Both the position numbers and the translations under genes were made by a program. From NCBI RefSeq assembly GCF_963675165.1, contig NC_087393.1, forward strand, positions 4,345,502 to 4,409,501: a stretch of 64,000 nt of DNA. Reading direction: 5' to 3'. Of this stretch, positions 12,544 to 23,916 are shown in pieces; position 1 is the first letter of the stretch, and each line of letters opens with the position of its first letter. The notes below the pieces were generated by a model. The model was given only the letters and a program-made list of their open reading frames with translations. It did no database searches and was not told the origin of the DNA. The stretch is from Halichondria panicea (taxonomy: Eukaryota; Porifera; Demospongiae; Suberitida; Halichondriidae).

Positions 12544-14076
12544 GTAGGATGTTACTCATGCAATTAATTAAACCACAGATGGTTGCTGCTGAGAGAGAAA
12601 GAGGCAAGTAAAGTGTCAATGGGTGGAACAATAACGTAAGTAAAGTGCCTATAATAAAGCCTGCATGTAGCTAGGTAGCTGTGCAGCTGTGCAGCCAATG
12701 TGTAAGTTAGCTTTTATTTGACAACGAAATCTGACACTATTCAGTGGCGTAGGAAGCAATTTCTCAATGGGGGCTCTAGTTTTTAAAAGCAAGGCTATAT
12801 ATATATCTATACATAGTGCAGCTTGATAAGTCCTTTATTTACATATGGGCCCCCCCTTCCTAACGCCACTGCTATTATAGTCTAATAATGCTATCAATGC
12901 TGCAAACGCAGCACAATGGCAACCAGGTGGGCGCGCAGCGCATACCATAAGACCTCGACACTTTTTAATCATTACGAAGCCAGAGGTCGCTTCTTTAGAG
13001 GTTGAAAAATTATATTGAAGTCCTGATGTCGCATATTTAGAGGGTCGCATTGTAAAAGATCCATCTTCTAGACTATTAGGTTCTCACAATTCAGTTTAAC
13101 AATCTCAATCATTCAACAACATGAGATACGTAGAGCTGAGGTAGAGCTGAGGTTTGGAAATCTGGGAGCTAGCTGAGGCCGAGGATAACCTAGAGCATAG
13201 ATACTATAAATTATCTATGCCTAGAGGAAGGGGATTAAGTTTGGAAACAACACCATTTCACGCGGCCCGCTTGTTGCACCGGAAATTGACAGGAAGTTAA
13301 TTTAATGAGAGGAGATGAGGAAAAAGAATTACAATTGCTAAGCTGCTATTATAGAGATGCTCTGGTTGCTGGAAATAACATATCCTCAACAAACATTGAA
13401 CTTGAAACAACAAGGCATGCATTCATTATTATAGACTTCACACAATCACACAATTTTGATGCTTAGACTACATACATAAAAATGTTTACAAACACAAAAT
13501 ATAATTTTTATGAGTCTGGCGCCCTTTTAGGTAGGCAATGGTGTATTCTCGTCATCGGTCACTGTTTAGCTCTTGCAAAAGAATTTACTAATCATTAATG
13601 CCTATATTAAACAGTGAGGTTATCATGTGTCCCTCCTCTCTGCCGTTGGCATATATACAAAAGGGTCTTGGTAGACTTTCAGATCTTCTGAGTACCCTGG
13701 GAAAAAATGTATGCTGAAGTATATTTCCAAAACGATAAAGGTTAGCAAGGAAAATCTTTTCTTACTGCACATCAGGATCATTAAGCAACATGTAGAACTA
13801 AACAATAGTGATGTACAATTTATTGTTAACCAGTAGCTCCTCCGCAAAACAATTTGAATCCAGCAAATATTCAACATTAAAAGCATAATGCTCAACTTGG
13901 CTATGCCTATACTGTGCTCCCTCTACACTCTGATCACTCTCAAGCAACCGTGACTACGTCCTAGCTCAAGATATCCCCCACAAAGTTTCTTACATGCCGA
14001 TTCCTAGCTAAATACATGTAAATAGTGTAACATGGAGCTCTGAAATCAAATAAATTAAGTCAATGATGTAAACCAT
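12544..14076. other. Intergenic, no supported gene
   Basis: Open frames here are short and low in complexity. A stretch near 12742-12860 (from 'ggcgtaggaag' to 'gggcccccccttcc') looks like a degenerate dispersed repeat. Nothing else could be supported. Confidence 0.5.
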
Positions 14077-14085
14077 ACATTTACT

Positions 14086-14142
14086 TAGTCTCATGAATCA
14101 GCCGCCGTTAACACCAGGAACGGCGGCTGATTCATGAGACTA
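14086..14142. mobile_element. 57-bp perfect palindromic micro-element with 9-bp target duplication
   Basis: Two exactly complementary 24-nt arms, extending one base further into the flanks (14085-14109 and 14119-14143), surround a 9-nt loop. The 9-mer acatttact flanks it on both sides (14077-14085 and 14143-14151), overlapping the last arm base. The ends begin TAGTCTCATG. Perfect arms plus a perfect 9-bp duplication indicate a very recent insertion of a tiny nonautonomous element. Confidence 0.88.
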
Positions 14143-14204
14143 ACATTTACTAAGAATAATGTACAGACTAGCTCTGCCAGTGCTTTAACAGATCTACTAA
14201 TTTT

Positions 14205-14405
14205 ACAGTAGGAGTCTTATCACTTAATTTATGTTCCGTTGGTGATTTTATCTGAAGTTTTCTGTGGTTTGAAGCAAATATAATGATGGAGTATTGTGCA
14301 ATCCAATTTATGTATAGTCGAGAACACATAATTATAAAAAGTTGGCGCCGGCAATATCAGACTATAATATATGAGACAACTGTACTATAGTAGTACTAGT
14401 ACCCA
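14205..14405. repeat. LRRK 3' flank, copy 2 of a direct duplication
   Basis: Direct, diverged copy of about 10975-11215 (see that entry). The two copies bracket the pseudogene and the micro-palindrome, so about 3 kb was inserted or duplicated between them. Confidence 0.75.
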
Positions 14406-14889
14406 TCCATGCAGTATAGACGTGCATGCATGCGAAACGTCACGAGTCCACCATGCATGCAGTGCATGATAATGAATAGCAATGTGCATTCTGATTAATT
14501 ATCATGCATTTCCTATCAGTAGAAATCAGCAAGCTCCCCCCCCTTTTTTATTATACAAGCTAGGCTAGAGAGGTGCATGTGTGTGTGATGGATATAGAGG
14601 TTGGTAGTGGATTATTCTGGCAAGCATAATTATATATTTATAGGCTCATTTTTTGGTGAGAATTATACTGGCATTATTTGATAATGGTTGTGCGAGGAAA
14701 TGGGGTCTATGTTGTGTTTTGGAGGACTAATGTGGGAATAATAATTATATGCAATTTGGCTGTATGGTGATCAGCTCATGCAGTGTACAAGGTAATTAAA
14801 TCCTTATAACCAAACTCCTTTAACTTAATTGATGCTCTCCATGCAGGTAGCTAAGTGGAGCCAAAAACGTCAATAACAGTGTATGACAT

Positions 14890-15000
14890 TGGTGTGTCTG
14901 AAATGAACACGGCTAAACCTCAAACCAGCACACTCAGTGTCACTACTGACTACACTACAAGTGCACGAGTATGACAAGTTCGTCAACTCCCTGGATGACC
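14890..15000 (+). pseudogene. Remnant of the cytoplasmic-tail exon of an MNNL/Delta-like paralogue
   Basis: This segment aligns by eye with the last exon of the gene at 15741-17124. It shares 'tgaacac', 'ctcaaaccaacac'-like, 'ctcactact', 'ctacaag' and 'gcacgagtatgac' in the same order and orientation. The reading frame is broken, so it is a ghost of an upstream tandem copy. Confidence 0.6.
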
Positions 15001-15108
15001 GTACATGTACATTATATATTTATAGCTATATTTCGAGAGTCACTATACATAAACTTTTGCAGAATAACTGTATAGAAAGGATTTCGCAGATTTAATTTTT
15101 GCTGACTA

Positions 15109-15248
15109 CACTGTAAAAAATGGTGTGTGGTTTTGACGCAAGTGCGTGACTATTGTGGCAATTATCAGGAAAAAACGCAATAAAAAACGCACGTTTGCCA
15201 CAATAGCCACGCACTCTGCGTCAAAACCACACATCATTTTTTACAGTG
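15109..15248. mobile_element. 140-bp inverted-repeat element with CACTGTAAAAAATG ends
   Basis: Near-perfect arms of about 60 bp run in from CACTGTAAAAAATG at 15109 and from its complement at 15248. They include the block 'tggttttgacgca'. The flanking bases are TA on both sides. CACTG-type ends occur in several DNA transposon superfamilies and the family is not decided here. There is no coding capacity. Confidence 0.85.
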
Positions 15249-15740
15249 TATATAGCAGCCTTTAATGTGCATTCATTCATGCATGTGATATAAATGTTCA
15301 CAGTGCATGTACATGCTTGATCAGCAAAAAACGTGAGCATTTTCTATCCTCGAAATGTACCCATGTACACTATATACAGTATGTCATAGCCTCTCCTATC
15401 GGTGATATCATCAACATGATCATGAGGAATTGACATTAAATAGGTATACAAGTGGTGTGGTGAGGATGAGTGTTCAATGACGCAATAAGTATTTGTTATG
15501 ACTTTGTCTTTTACCAGGAACAAATGAGCTCCTGCTTTTACTGTCCGATTAACCTTATACCAAAATTAGAAGCTATAAACACTTGAGTTGGCACTTGTAT
15601 TTTTCATGAGGGTCCTTCCTGTTAGTAGGACATGACCTCACTAGACACTAGATCTAGCAGTAAATTATTATGGAAGCTCATTCAGTCATACGTACATCAA
15701 TAGCTAGCCTAACTTTAGTTTGCAGTAAATATTGAGAAGA

Positions 15741-17124
15741 ATGAAACTGCTGTTATTTCTTTGTATGGTGAGTTGGTTGCTGTATATGGTAACGTGTTGT
15801 GCAAAAGATGTATCCATTCCCTCCCATGCAGGTGTGTGCTGTGGTGTGTGACTATGAGCTTAGGGTGAGGGTCCACTCATATCTGAATGAAGACAGTAGA
15901 TGTGCCACTTGCACTCCCTCCCTGGTCAACCCGATGTACGGTTGCTGTGACAACCAGACCAACACAGGAGTGTGCAGTGGAGATGAACTTTGCGATATTT
16001 TCTTCCGATACTGCCTGAGGTCATTAGGAGCGACAGGGATACGATGTCCACTCAACGTCACTGCTGTGGATACATTTTTGTTTCTTTCCAACACTGACAT
16101 TCTATTGGATATTGGGGACACAGTACTGGGGTCTGAGAACCCATTCTTATACTCTGGACCTGTCTGGATGGTAAGAAATTGCAATTCTAATTTATTGATG
16201 CATTTTACAGTTACGATGTATGTACAATATAAGTATTAACTGTCACATTTCTATAGGGTTTTCAGTTTTACCTGATGGCCAAAGACAGTGGCATACCAGA
16301 TGGAGTGGGTGCTAAAGACATTGATTCGTTTGCTATTGATCTAAACATTGAGGGTGGTCAGAGACTGAAGCCACAAGTGTTCCAAGGAAGGTTTAGGATC
16401 GCTGAGATTGAGCTGAGCTTTGAGGTGATCTGTACGGACAACTACAGCTTCCCCAACTGCACGTCATGTGACCCGGGTACCTCTAACATGTGCACTCAGA
16501 GAGGGACAGGTGAGCAGTGCTATAATCTATTTATGTAAAAATTGGACCCACTCACTGCAGCCACGACTCTACCCCCACCCGACCCACCTGGACCAAATGA
16601 CGTTACTACAGGTGTTCTAGTGATATAAGTTTAGAAACAGCTCTTTCATGTTACCCTTTCTATTGCAGATGTGAGATCAAATGGTACAACAGCTGCTATA
16701 GCGGGTGGTGTAGTTGGGGGACTGGTGGGTGTTGTGCTGATTGCAGTGATAGTCATTGTCATAGTGATTATCGTTAAGAACAAACAAGAGTCATCTGAAA
16801 ATGACAGTAGGTCTATGTCACGTCAGTGTGTGTACTGTACAATAACTTGATACTTTGATCTATGCAGGTAGTGGAGAAACAGCCAATGATGACATAATAA
16901 TATGTCAAAACAATGCAGTGTACGGTGTGAACACTCAAACCAACACTCTCACTACTACTGGTCTACTCCCTTCCTCGCTACAAGAGCACGAGTATGACTA
17001 CCCCCTGCATGATATATCGGAGCCCCTCCCATCGGTGTATGAAAGTGTGGATGATAATAACAAGGAACTCATGGTAAATGTAAATGTTAGCTATGCAACT
17101 GTTCCTGAGCGTTGGACAGACTAG
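15741..17124 (+). CDS. Delta-like membrane protein: MNNL domain and truncated DSL, no EGF repeats (354 aa)
   Basis: Exons: 15741-15767, 15832-16170, 16257-16509, 16561-16611, 16669-16806, 16868-17124. Residues 1-15 are a signal peptide (MKLLLFLCM...). Residues about 16-180 resemble the MNNL domain of Notch ligands: a YELRVRVHSY strand, a Cys-rich region with CC and C-x-C, then FLF and a later GFQFYL strand. Residues 181-201 (C181, DNYS, C190, C193, C201) match the start of a DSL domain. A proline/threonine stalk precedes a glycine-valine-isoleucine transmembrane helix at about 231-262 and a tail of about 90 residues with several tyrosine motifs (YDYP, VYESV, SYATV). Canonical Delta proteins continue into EGF repeats; this one goes straight to the stalk. 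A role as Notch ligand or cis-inhibitor is inference. Decayed copies flank it. Confidence 0.8.
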
Positions 17125-17404
17125 TGATAATAATGATGATGTCAACTTATGGCAATGACTTTAACTGATGTACACAATTATTTTTATTTGGAATTCGATG
17201 AAATCAGTTGTCCCTTAATCATTAGTTTTTAGCTGAATACAATATGACGTGATCTTGTGAAAGGGGTTTTCTTTTGTGACATTCGTAATAGCAACCATCT
17301 TGTGCAGGCCCTTCCTGTATTGTAGCATGTTCGCTTCACTGCATGTATCTCAGATTCTGAGCAACACATCAATAGCTATATAGCTTTAGTTTGGAGGACT
17401 TGTG

Positions 17405-17565
17405 AAGAATTACTTGTGAAGAATTACTGAACATGGATTAAGTTACTGCCATTTCTTTGCGAGGTGGCGCTAGGGTATGTATATTGCAGAGGATTGTGAC
17501 CCAATCTGTGAGTTGCATGTGAGTGACAATGAGCTGCGGGTAAAGATCCACTATTAGATCTATAT
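17405..17565 (+). pseudogene. Remnant of the first two exons of an MNNL/Delta-like paralogue
   Basis: At about 17436 a signal-peptide-like stretch reads KLLPFLC, but the start codon is ATT instead of ATG. About 70 bp later, after TATTGCAG, the sequence encodes NELRVKIHY followed by TAG. These match MKLLLFLC and YELRVRVHSY at the start of the intact gene at 15741. The remainder is unrecognisable, so this is a truncated downstream tandem copy. Confidence 0.6.
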
Positions 17566-18163
17566 AGCTAGTCTAGTGGAAGCAGGGTCTCCTTGTGCTG
17601 ATGCTGATAATCTTGTTGCTGTCAGTGGTCGTGGTGATGTGTGTACGGACAGCTCAGGGGAAGACCATTCAAAATACCCATTTGCAAGGCAAGCTGTTTA
17701 TGCACCAAACATGGAAGCAAACAATTAACGTAAAATTACCTTTTACAAGATCAAGAGATGATGTATTTGTTTGTTTTCACAGGAGAAATCACTTCCTATA
17801 TACTGTAGACGTTTACATTCACTCCCGCAGACAATTAATTAACCTGCATGTATCTGGGCTCCAGAGGACATTAATATTATACATGCAGTTGTTCCTTCAT
17901 GACTGCCTTATATATATATATTAATCGATGATTGCTATCTGGAGCAGATTACAGTATAGAGGAAGGAATTATGTACGTTCAATATTTATGTACAATGCAT
18001 GTAGTTCTGCATGCTTGTGAACGTTCACAATGTGTAAGAAGTTAAAAAATGAGACAAAAATATACTCTATATATAGTGTAAAATTCAATGTTCTGGCATA
18101 GTACTGACAAAAATGCATCATAAAAAAGGATATGTATTTTATAAGTCGTTAAATTTATATAGT
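17566..18163. other. Intergenic, no supported gene
   Basis: AT-rich DNA between the MNNL remnant and the 3' end of LLGL. An open frame at 17595-17924 starts with a hydrophobic stretch but has no partner exons, and its codons look random, so no gene is called. Confidence 0.5.
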
Positions 18164-21100
18164 TCAAAGAGCTCTCTCTTGGAATTCTTTGAAGCTTTGT
18201 GGGCTGCCAACATCGAATTGAAACTGTTGCTGCTGACGCGGGTCCTTGCTCTTGACTATCTCATCGCTATCTCGCTCATCTGTGGGGGGTAGGAGGTCAC
18301 GGTCTGTGGGGAGCGGGAGGTCACGGTCGGGGGTGGACGCCACAGTAGTGACGGACTTGCGAGGACTCTCAATCTGGAGAAAAGAAAATAGTGATGATGG
18401 AACATTCTTTCAGCTACATGTATATACATGTATATCTTCTAATTTATCGGGCACTTCTAATTACCCCGGACACTCTTTTGGGCAATTTTCGCTGTTCTAA
18501 TACAACGGACACTCCAGTGCTTTAATATTACATTCGTTCTAAATATCCGGACAATACCTTGAATTACACTCATAGATGGCAAGTAAGACTTAGAGTGCTG
18601 CAGTTAGATAGCTTTGAGTAGCTAGTTTTAGATAGCTAGTGCAACTACCGTATAGCGGGTAATTTTCGTGGGGTAAAATATTCGTTATTTTCGTGGGAAG
18701 GCTGACCTCCATGAAATTTTATCATAGGCGTGGCTTATCTGAACGTAGGAATGCCGTGCAGCCACGAGACTAAACGAAATTTTTACTCACGAAAACTACC
18801 ATTTCTCGAGTTGAACGAATTTTTTACCCCACAAAACTTACCCGCTATACGGTATTCAGTTGCACACTGTTCTATTAAACTTAGCTAGCTCGCATGCAGC
18901 TGCTTGCTTGTTCTAATTATTCCGGACACTTCGCATGATCTGTTCCAATTATACCTGGACAATTTCCAAAATAATTATTTTTTGCTGTCCAATAAATTAG
19001 AAGATATACGTATATACAATTATCAATTATATACATTTGGTATCAAGCTCAGGCAACGTACGTACATACTGATCTGTTGCATTCATATTGTGTATATACA
19101 CGGTACACACTGTAGAGCGTGGAATCTCTACCCTCTATACGTGTACAGTACTGCACAACACACTGAGTCAATCATACTGCTAGTGTCATGAGATCCAGAG
19201 GGGGGCTTTTTGCTGTTTTCGACCCAACCCTACTTATTAGCACTACCGTGCTAATGATCCATAAGTGTGTCGTGTAATGCTATTGAGTGTATAGCTACCG
19301 TACGTACATGTATGTATGGTTTGAAACAACCAGCCCGATAAACAATGCATGAGTGTGTGAAGAGAAACTTGTTTATTGTGGTCACTCTACACCCTTCATA
19401 ATAACAGCCAGGTTAATAGGCCCAAAGTCTCCATAGCGTGTGTTTCAGGCTGTATTAGTAAGACTACTTTATATTTTTCAGCCACAGCCACTGTTGATCT
19501 GCCTAAGGGTGACCACCACATACATTATGTACAGTTTATGTACGTATGTAAACAGGTTTCACAATATTACTCACATGTGTGACTTCGAAGATGGGCTCTC
19601 TATTTGCCGACTTTGGAGTGTTTGGCGTGAGCATAAGAGGAGACACATGTTTTGTGGGCAATGAGAAGTGAAACTCCAACCGTGCATCCTCTGTGATAGA
19701 GCCGCGAGTGAACTCAGAGGGTGAGCGTTGGTGGAGGAGGGTGCCGTTGCGGGCCATCGTGAAGTTCCGCTGACCAATAGCATCAGCGGAATCCACACAG
19801 TCTTCTTTGTAGACTAGTTTGAGGTCTGGTAAAGTGAACACGGAGAGGTAGCCATCACTGCCCATTGTAAGAATCGCAGAATAACCTGTATGAGCCATTG
19901 ATGTAGGTCAATCATTGTGGTTGAATTAAACCATAGCTTAGGAAAGACTAATTATTATTGTCAAATTGAACATTTATATAGCGTGAGGGCCAATTATTTC
20001 TGTGTCAGAATTCCCTAAAAGTACACCTACATGTACTACACAACACTACAGTCAGCCCCTCCCCCTCACCTGCCACCCTGACGTAATGTGCTGAGACAAT
20101 GTGATACAGGTCCGACTCGTTCTGCTTTAGTTTGACTCTATACTTCTTCTTCATGTTGGGCAGACTAGCGACCTTCAACCCTTCTTCAGTGACCACCACC
20201 AAATACTGAGTGCCCCGTGAGCTGCTGTGATAGCTGCCTGCATCGTTGATATCTAGTAGGTAGTTCTGGTGGTCCACTACCCCGGCAAAGATGACCGCAA
20301 GGTTCTTCTTTTGGCTGAACTCACGCTCTGTGTGGTGTGTGGTATAGAACTTTATAAGAGCCACAAAATGCATCCTATAATACAAGTTTAGTTATATGGC
20401 CATGGTTAGGGTAGGGTTTACATACATCCACGTAGCGATGATTATGGTTTGTAAAGAAAGTAGACACATAAAAGTGCGTATGTCTATGAGAGAAACATAC
20501 GTGTATCATAGAAGATCTAGAGCTAGCATACAGAGATCCTGATTTAATGTCATAATGCAATGCATTGTAAGTTTTCAGACCAACAATGCACAATCAATGA
20601 CGTCATGCAGCTACGTACACTAATGTCACGAATGCAACCCTCTTGATGGCATGCTCTAATTTATAACCCACCGATTGGCATGACGATGGGGGACCGAGTG
20701 TCCCTGTGTCTGCCTGAGGGCATGTCCACAGAGTATCCGAGGACACTGCCCTGGTTAGTACCCACCAGGATCGAGTAAACCCTTGAGTGCCCTGTGAGGG
20801 GGGAGGGGGGGATACATGTATGTACATTACCAGGAGTGCATGATTACAAATGACCTTTTTAGAGTAAGCAAAGCAATTTGTTGATTATAGCTAAGAACTA
20901 TAAATTGGGGAACAACAGAACTGGTGTTTAATTCTGAAGCAGTAGATATGGACTCACAGCAGCGTACACAAAATTAATATACCGGTAAATGGTACAAACT
21001 ACATAGTGAATATAAACGGGTACGTACCTCCAATCTGAACAGGAGCAGTAAAGTTGATAGTCTTTATAATGTCCCTCCTGGGTGGGAGGGGTGTGGCTTC

Positions 21101-23855
21101 TACAGAAGCATCGGTTGAAGCCGCACGTCCTGATCCACCCCCTATTCCACCGGTCCGATTTTTCATGGATGGACGAGTGCTCCCAGAGCGTTGCAAATTG
21201 GGCCGCATAGAACGCTGTGTACTTTGCAGTCCTCTCATGCTTCGCCGGACATCGAAACGCTTGAGTGACTGTCGGAATGACTTGCGGATACTCTGCATAC
21301 GAGAGAGGGCTCCACCTTGGTCAGGTGAGGCTGTGGAGGGAGGGAGGGTGGCAGTCATGATGTATAGACAAGGGAAAATTAACAGAAGGCAGGGCTGCAT
21401 CCAGGATTTTGGATCAGGGGGGAGAATTGGGCAAACTAAAAATGTAGGAGGGGTGAAGTCATCAGAATTATAACTAAATCTGCCAGATCCTAGGGGGGGG
21501 GCGAATTACCCCCCTCGCCCCCCCCTCAATGCAGCCCTGGAAGGTATACATGGATGTATCTCCAGGGAGATAGGAGTTAGCTACATGTAGATGTACATGG
21601 TTCATTCTAGGGGATATGTTTCATACAGTACGTGTTGTGTGAACTCACTCTCATTGAAGGTGCAGTGCACGTGAATGGTCTGGTTCTTGGTGTAGTCCAC
21701 AATGGTGAAGCCATACATGCACCCAACTCCAATCCTGTAAACACGAGAAACACGATGACACAGATCTCAATACCATTACTGATTGACAGCGAATATACGT
21801 ATGTACACTAATCATTCGGTTACTACAAACTTCAACAGCAAAAATGAGACATGCACTAGCTGGTTGTGAGAGTTCTTAGTTACATGTAACAGGAGTGCAC
21901 TGGTAAAAACTAATACCACCACAAATGTATGACTCTGCCCACTATAGCTATTTCCCTCCACTGACTCACATTCCCTGGTCCTTGGCCAGAGCCACAGCTG
22001 TCACGGGCACTTTGGGAAAGATGCCCACACAGTAGCGGGGTTGGAATCCAGGGGGACACTCAATATTGTCCGTTCGCAGATCCATAGGGGCTTGGAAGTT
22101 TCGCCCCCTCTGTCGAGGATCGTCCCTCATGATGGAGACACGGTGCTGTGGTATTGGGATGGAGGCAGACTGATTATTGATGGCGAATAACAGGGTCATT
22201 CCCGCTTCTATGCCGACCAATAGTTTGTCCTCGTAGAACTGGATGCAGGAGACTTGGATCTGGTCGTCATCACTACGGGGGTCCCAGAATCCAAACTACG
22301 GAGGGGGTGTGGGATTGGTGTACGTTAAAATACTAAAAAGAGGGAAAGCTTGTGTTGACAGACAGTAAAAACATAGCAAAAAAACTGCCGTGACCAGGAT
22401 TCGAACCTGGGTTATTACGGCCACAACGTAATGTCCTAACCTCTAGACGATCACGGCTTCACACAACCTACAGTGTATAAACTACGGCCCCAGGGTACAG
22501 CTACAGCTAGTATGAAGTATCACAGATGAGATATTAGTGCTACAGTATAATGTATTTATGACAAACTGATGCAATAGTGACATTGCTATACTTGCTACAA
22601 AATGATCTGCAACAATTTTCTTTCTCTCTACCTCTCTACCCAATTCATATGCTCACATGTTTGGGTTTCTTCACTTTCTCCTCATCTTCAGTGTCACTGT
22701 CCGGAGTGGTAGAGCGGAAAAACTCTGAGTCTCCTCCAGAGATGAAGAATTTAGATAAACGCAACACGTAGAGCAGGTACATATTGCCTGAGGGGAGGGA
22801 GGGAGGGAGGGAGGGGGGCATTCATTAAACTAGGTTTGAATTGTTGAAAGAGATAGACTTACTGTCTTTGATGTCCCAAAACTTGACCGTACCATCTTCA
22901 TGCCTGAATTTGTGTGAGAGGGAGAGAGACAATAATAGTATCATGTACAATGTAGTTGAGAACATTCATTTCTCATAATTTTGTGAAAATAAATACACAC
23001 AGTATTTACTTATACTAGCGCAGACACCGCAAAACCATAAGCCTTGATCTTGTCATGTGATAATTATGTGATAATTACACACGGCAAGGACACACTCAAT
23101 CCTCATCACATTAACACGTACCCTGAAATGAGTAGCTCTCTGTTGTCGTTCCTGGCAGGGTCGACGACTCCACCATCAATGGGCCACATTTTACACTGAG
23201 CACTGTAGATAGTCTCCAACTGTACCCTACCGACTTGAGAGATGGTCTGTACCACCTCCTTGCTCACGTCACTGTACACTTGTATCGCCTTCACGGGTGA
23301 GTTGTGCATGCTGTACAAGTAGGGGGGCTGCAGGACTGGTAAGCTGGGGGGGGGGGTTATTTGATTGAAAATGATTACACTCAAAACGAAAATAGTTACT
23401 CATTAGATTTAACTTTGAAAGACCAAAACTTATCAATGAGTAGAGTAATCAATTTAGTATGTAGATCTCTATGTACCACATGATCCATGATCTAACAGGT
23501 CAAATTCATCTGCTTGACAAAACCAAAGCCGACTATAATTACATGATCTTTCACACACCATTCAACAACCTATTAACCCCGTCACTTACTCTGGCAGTGT
23601 GAGCTCAACAAAGAGTATCTCCTGCTCCAGCAGTAGCACCAGGATCTTCCTTGTGGTTGTGCTACCCACACCGTCTCCGTTAGAATAGTTGACTATCCCC
23701 GAGTCTCTGTCGGCCTGTTGGTCCTCGAGAACGTGCATGCCTTTCACGGGGGATGTCAGTTGCAGCGTCTCTGTCTCCCCACCGTTCACTATGGTGATGC
23801 TGTCTCCGTCTACCAGGTCCAGGGGAGCACCCCCACTCATTATCTGCATGTTGTC

Positions 23856-23916
<61 letters not shown>

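Noticed and set aside
12835..13050. 71-codon minus-strand frame rich in basic and cysteine residues
   Set aside because: Low-quality sequence beside a degenerate repeat, no splice partners, no recognisable domain.
13623..13895. 90-codon hydrophobic minus-strand frame
   Set aside because: Composition reflects AT-rich DNA; no signal-peptide or exon context, no similarity recognised.
17595..17924. 109-codon plus-strand frame starting with a hydrophobic stretch
   Set aside because: Looks like a signal peptide at first, but the rest is random-looking and the region overlaps the decayed MNNL copy.
21054..21473. 139-codon plus-strand frame
   Set aside because: Antisense shadow of the LLGL exon that carries the aPKC sites.
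21391..21540. Possible inverted-repeat element with 'cagggctgcat' ends in an LLGL intron
   Set aside because: Only about 11 bp of each end pair and the interior is G/C homopolymer; too weak to list as an element.
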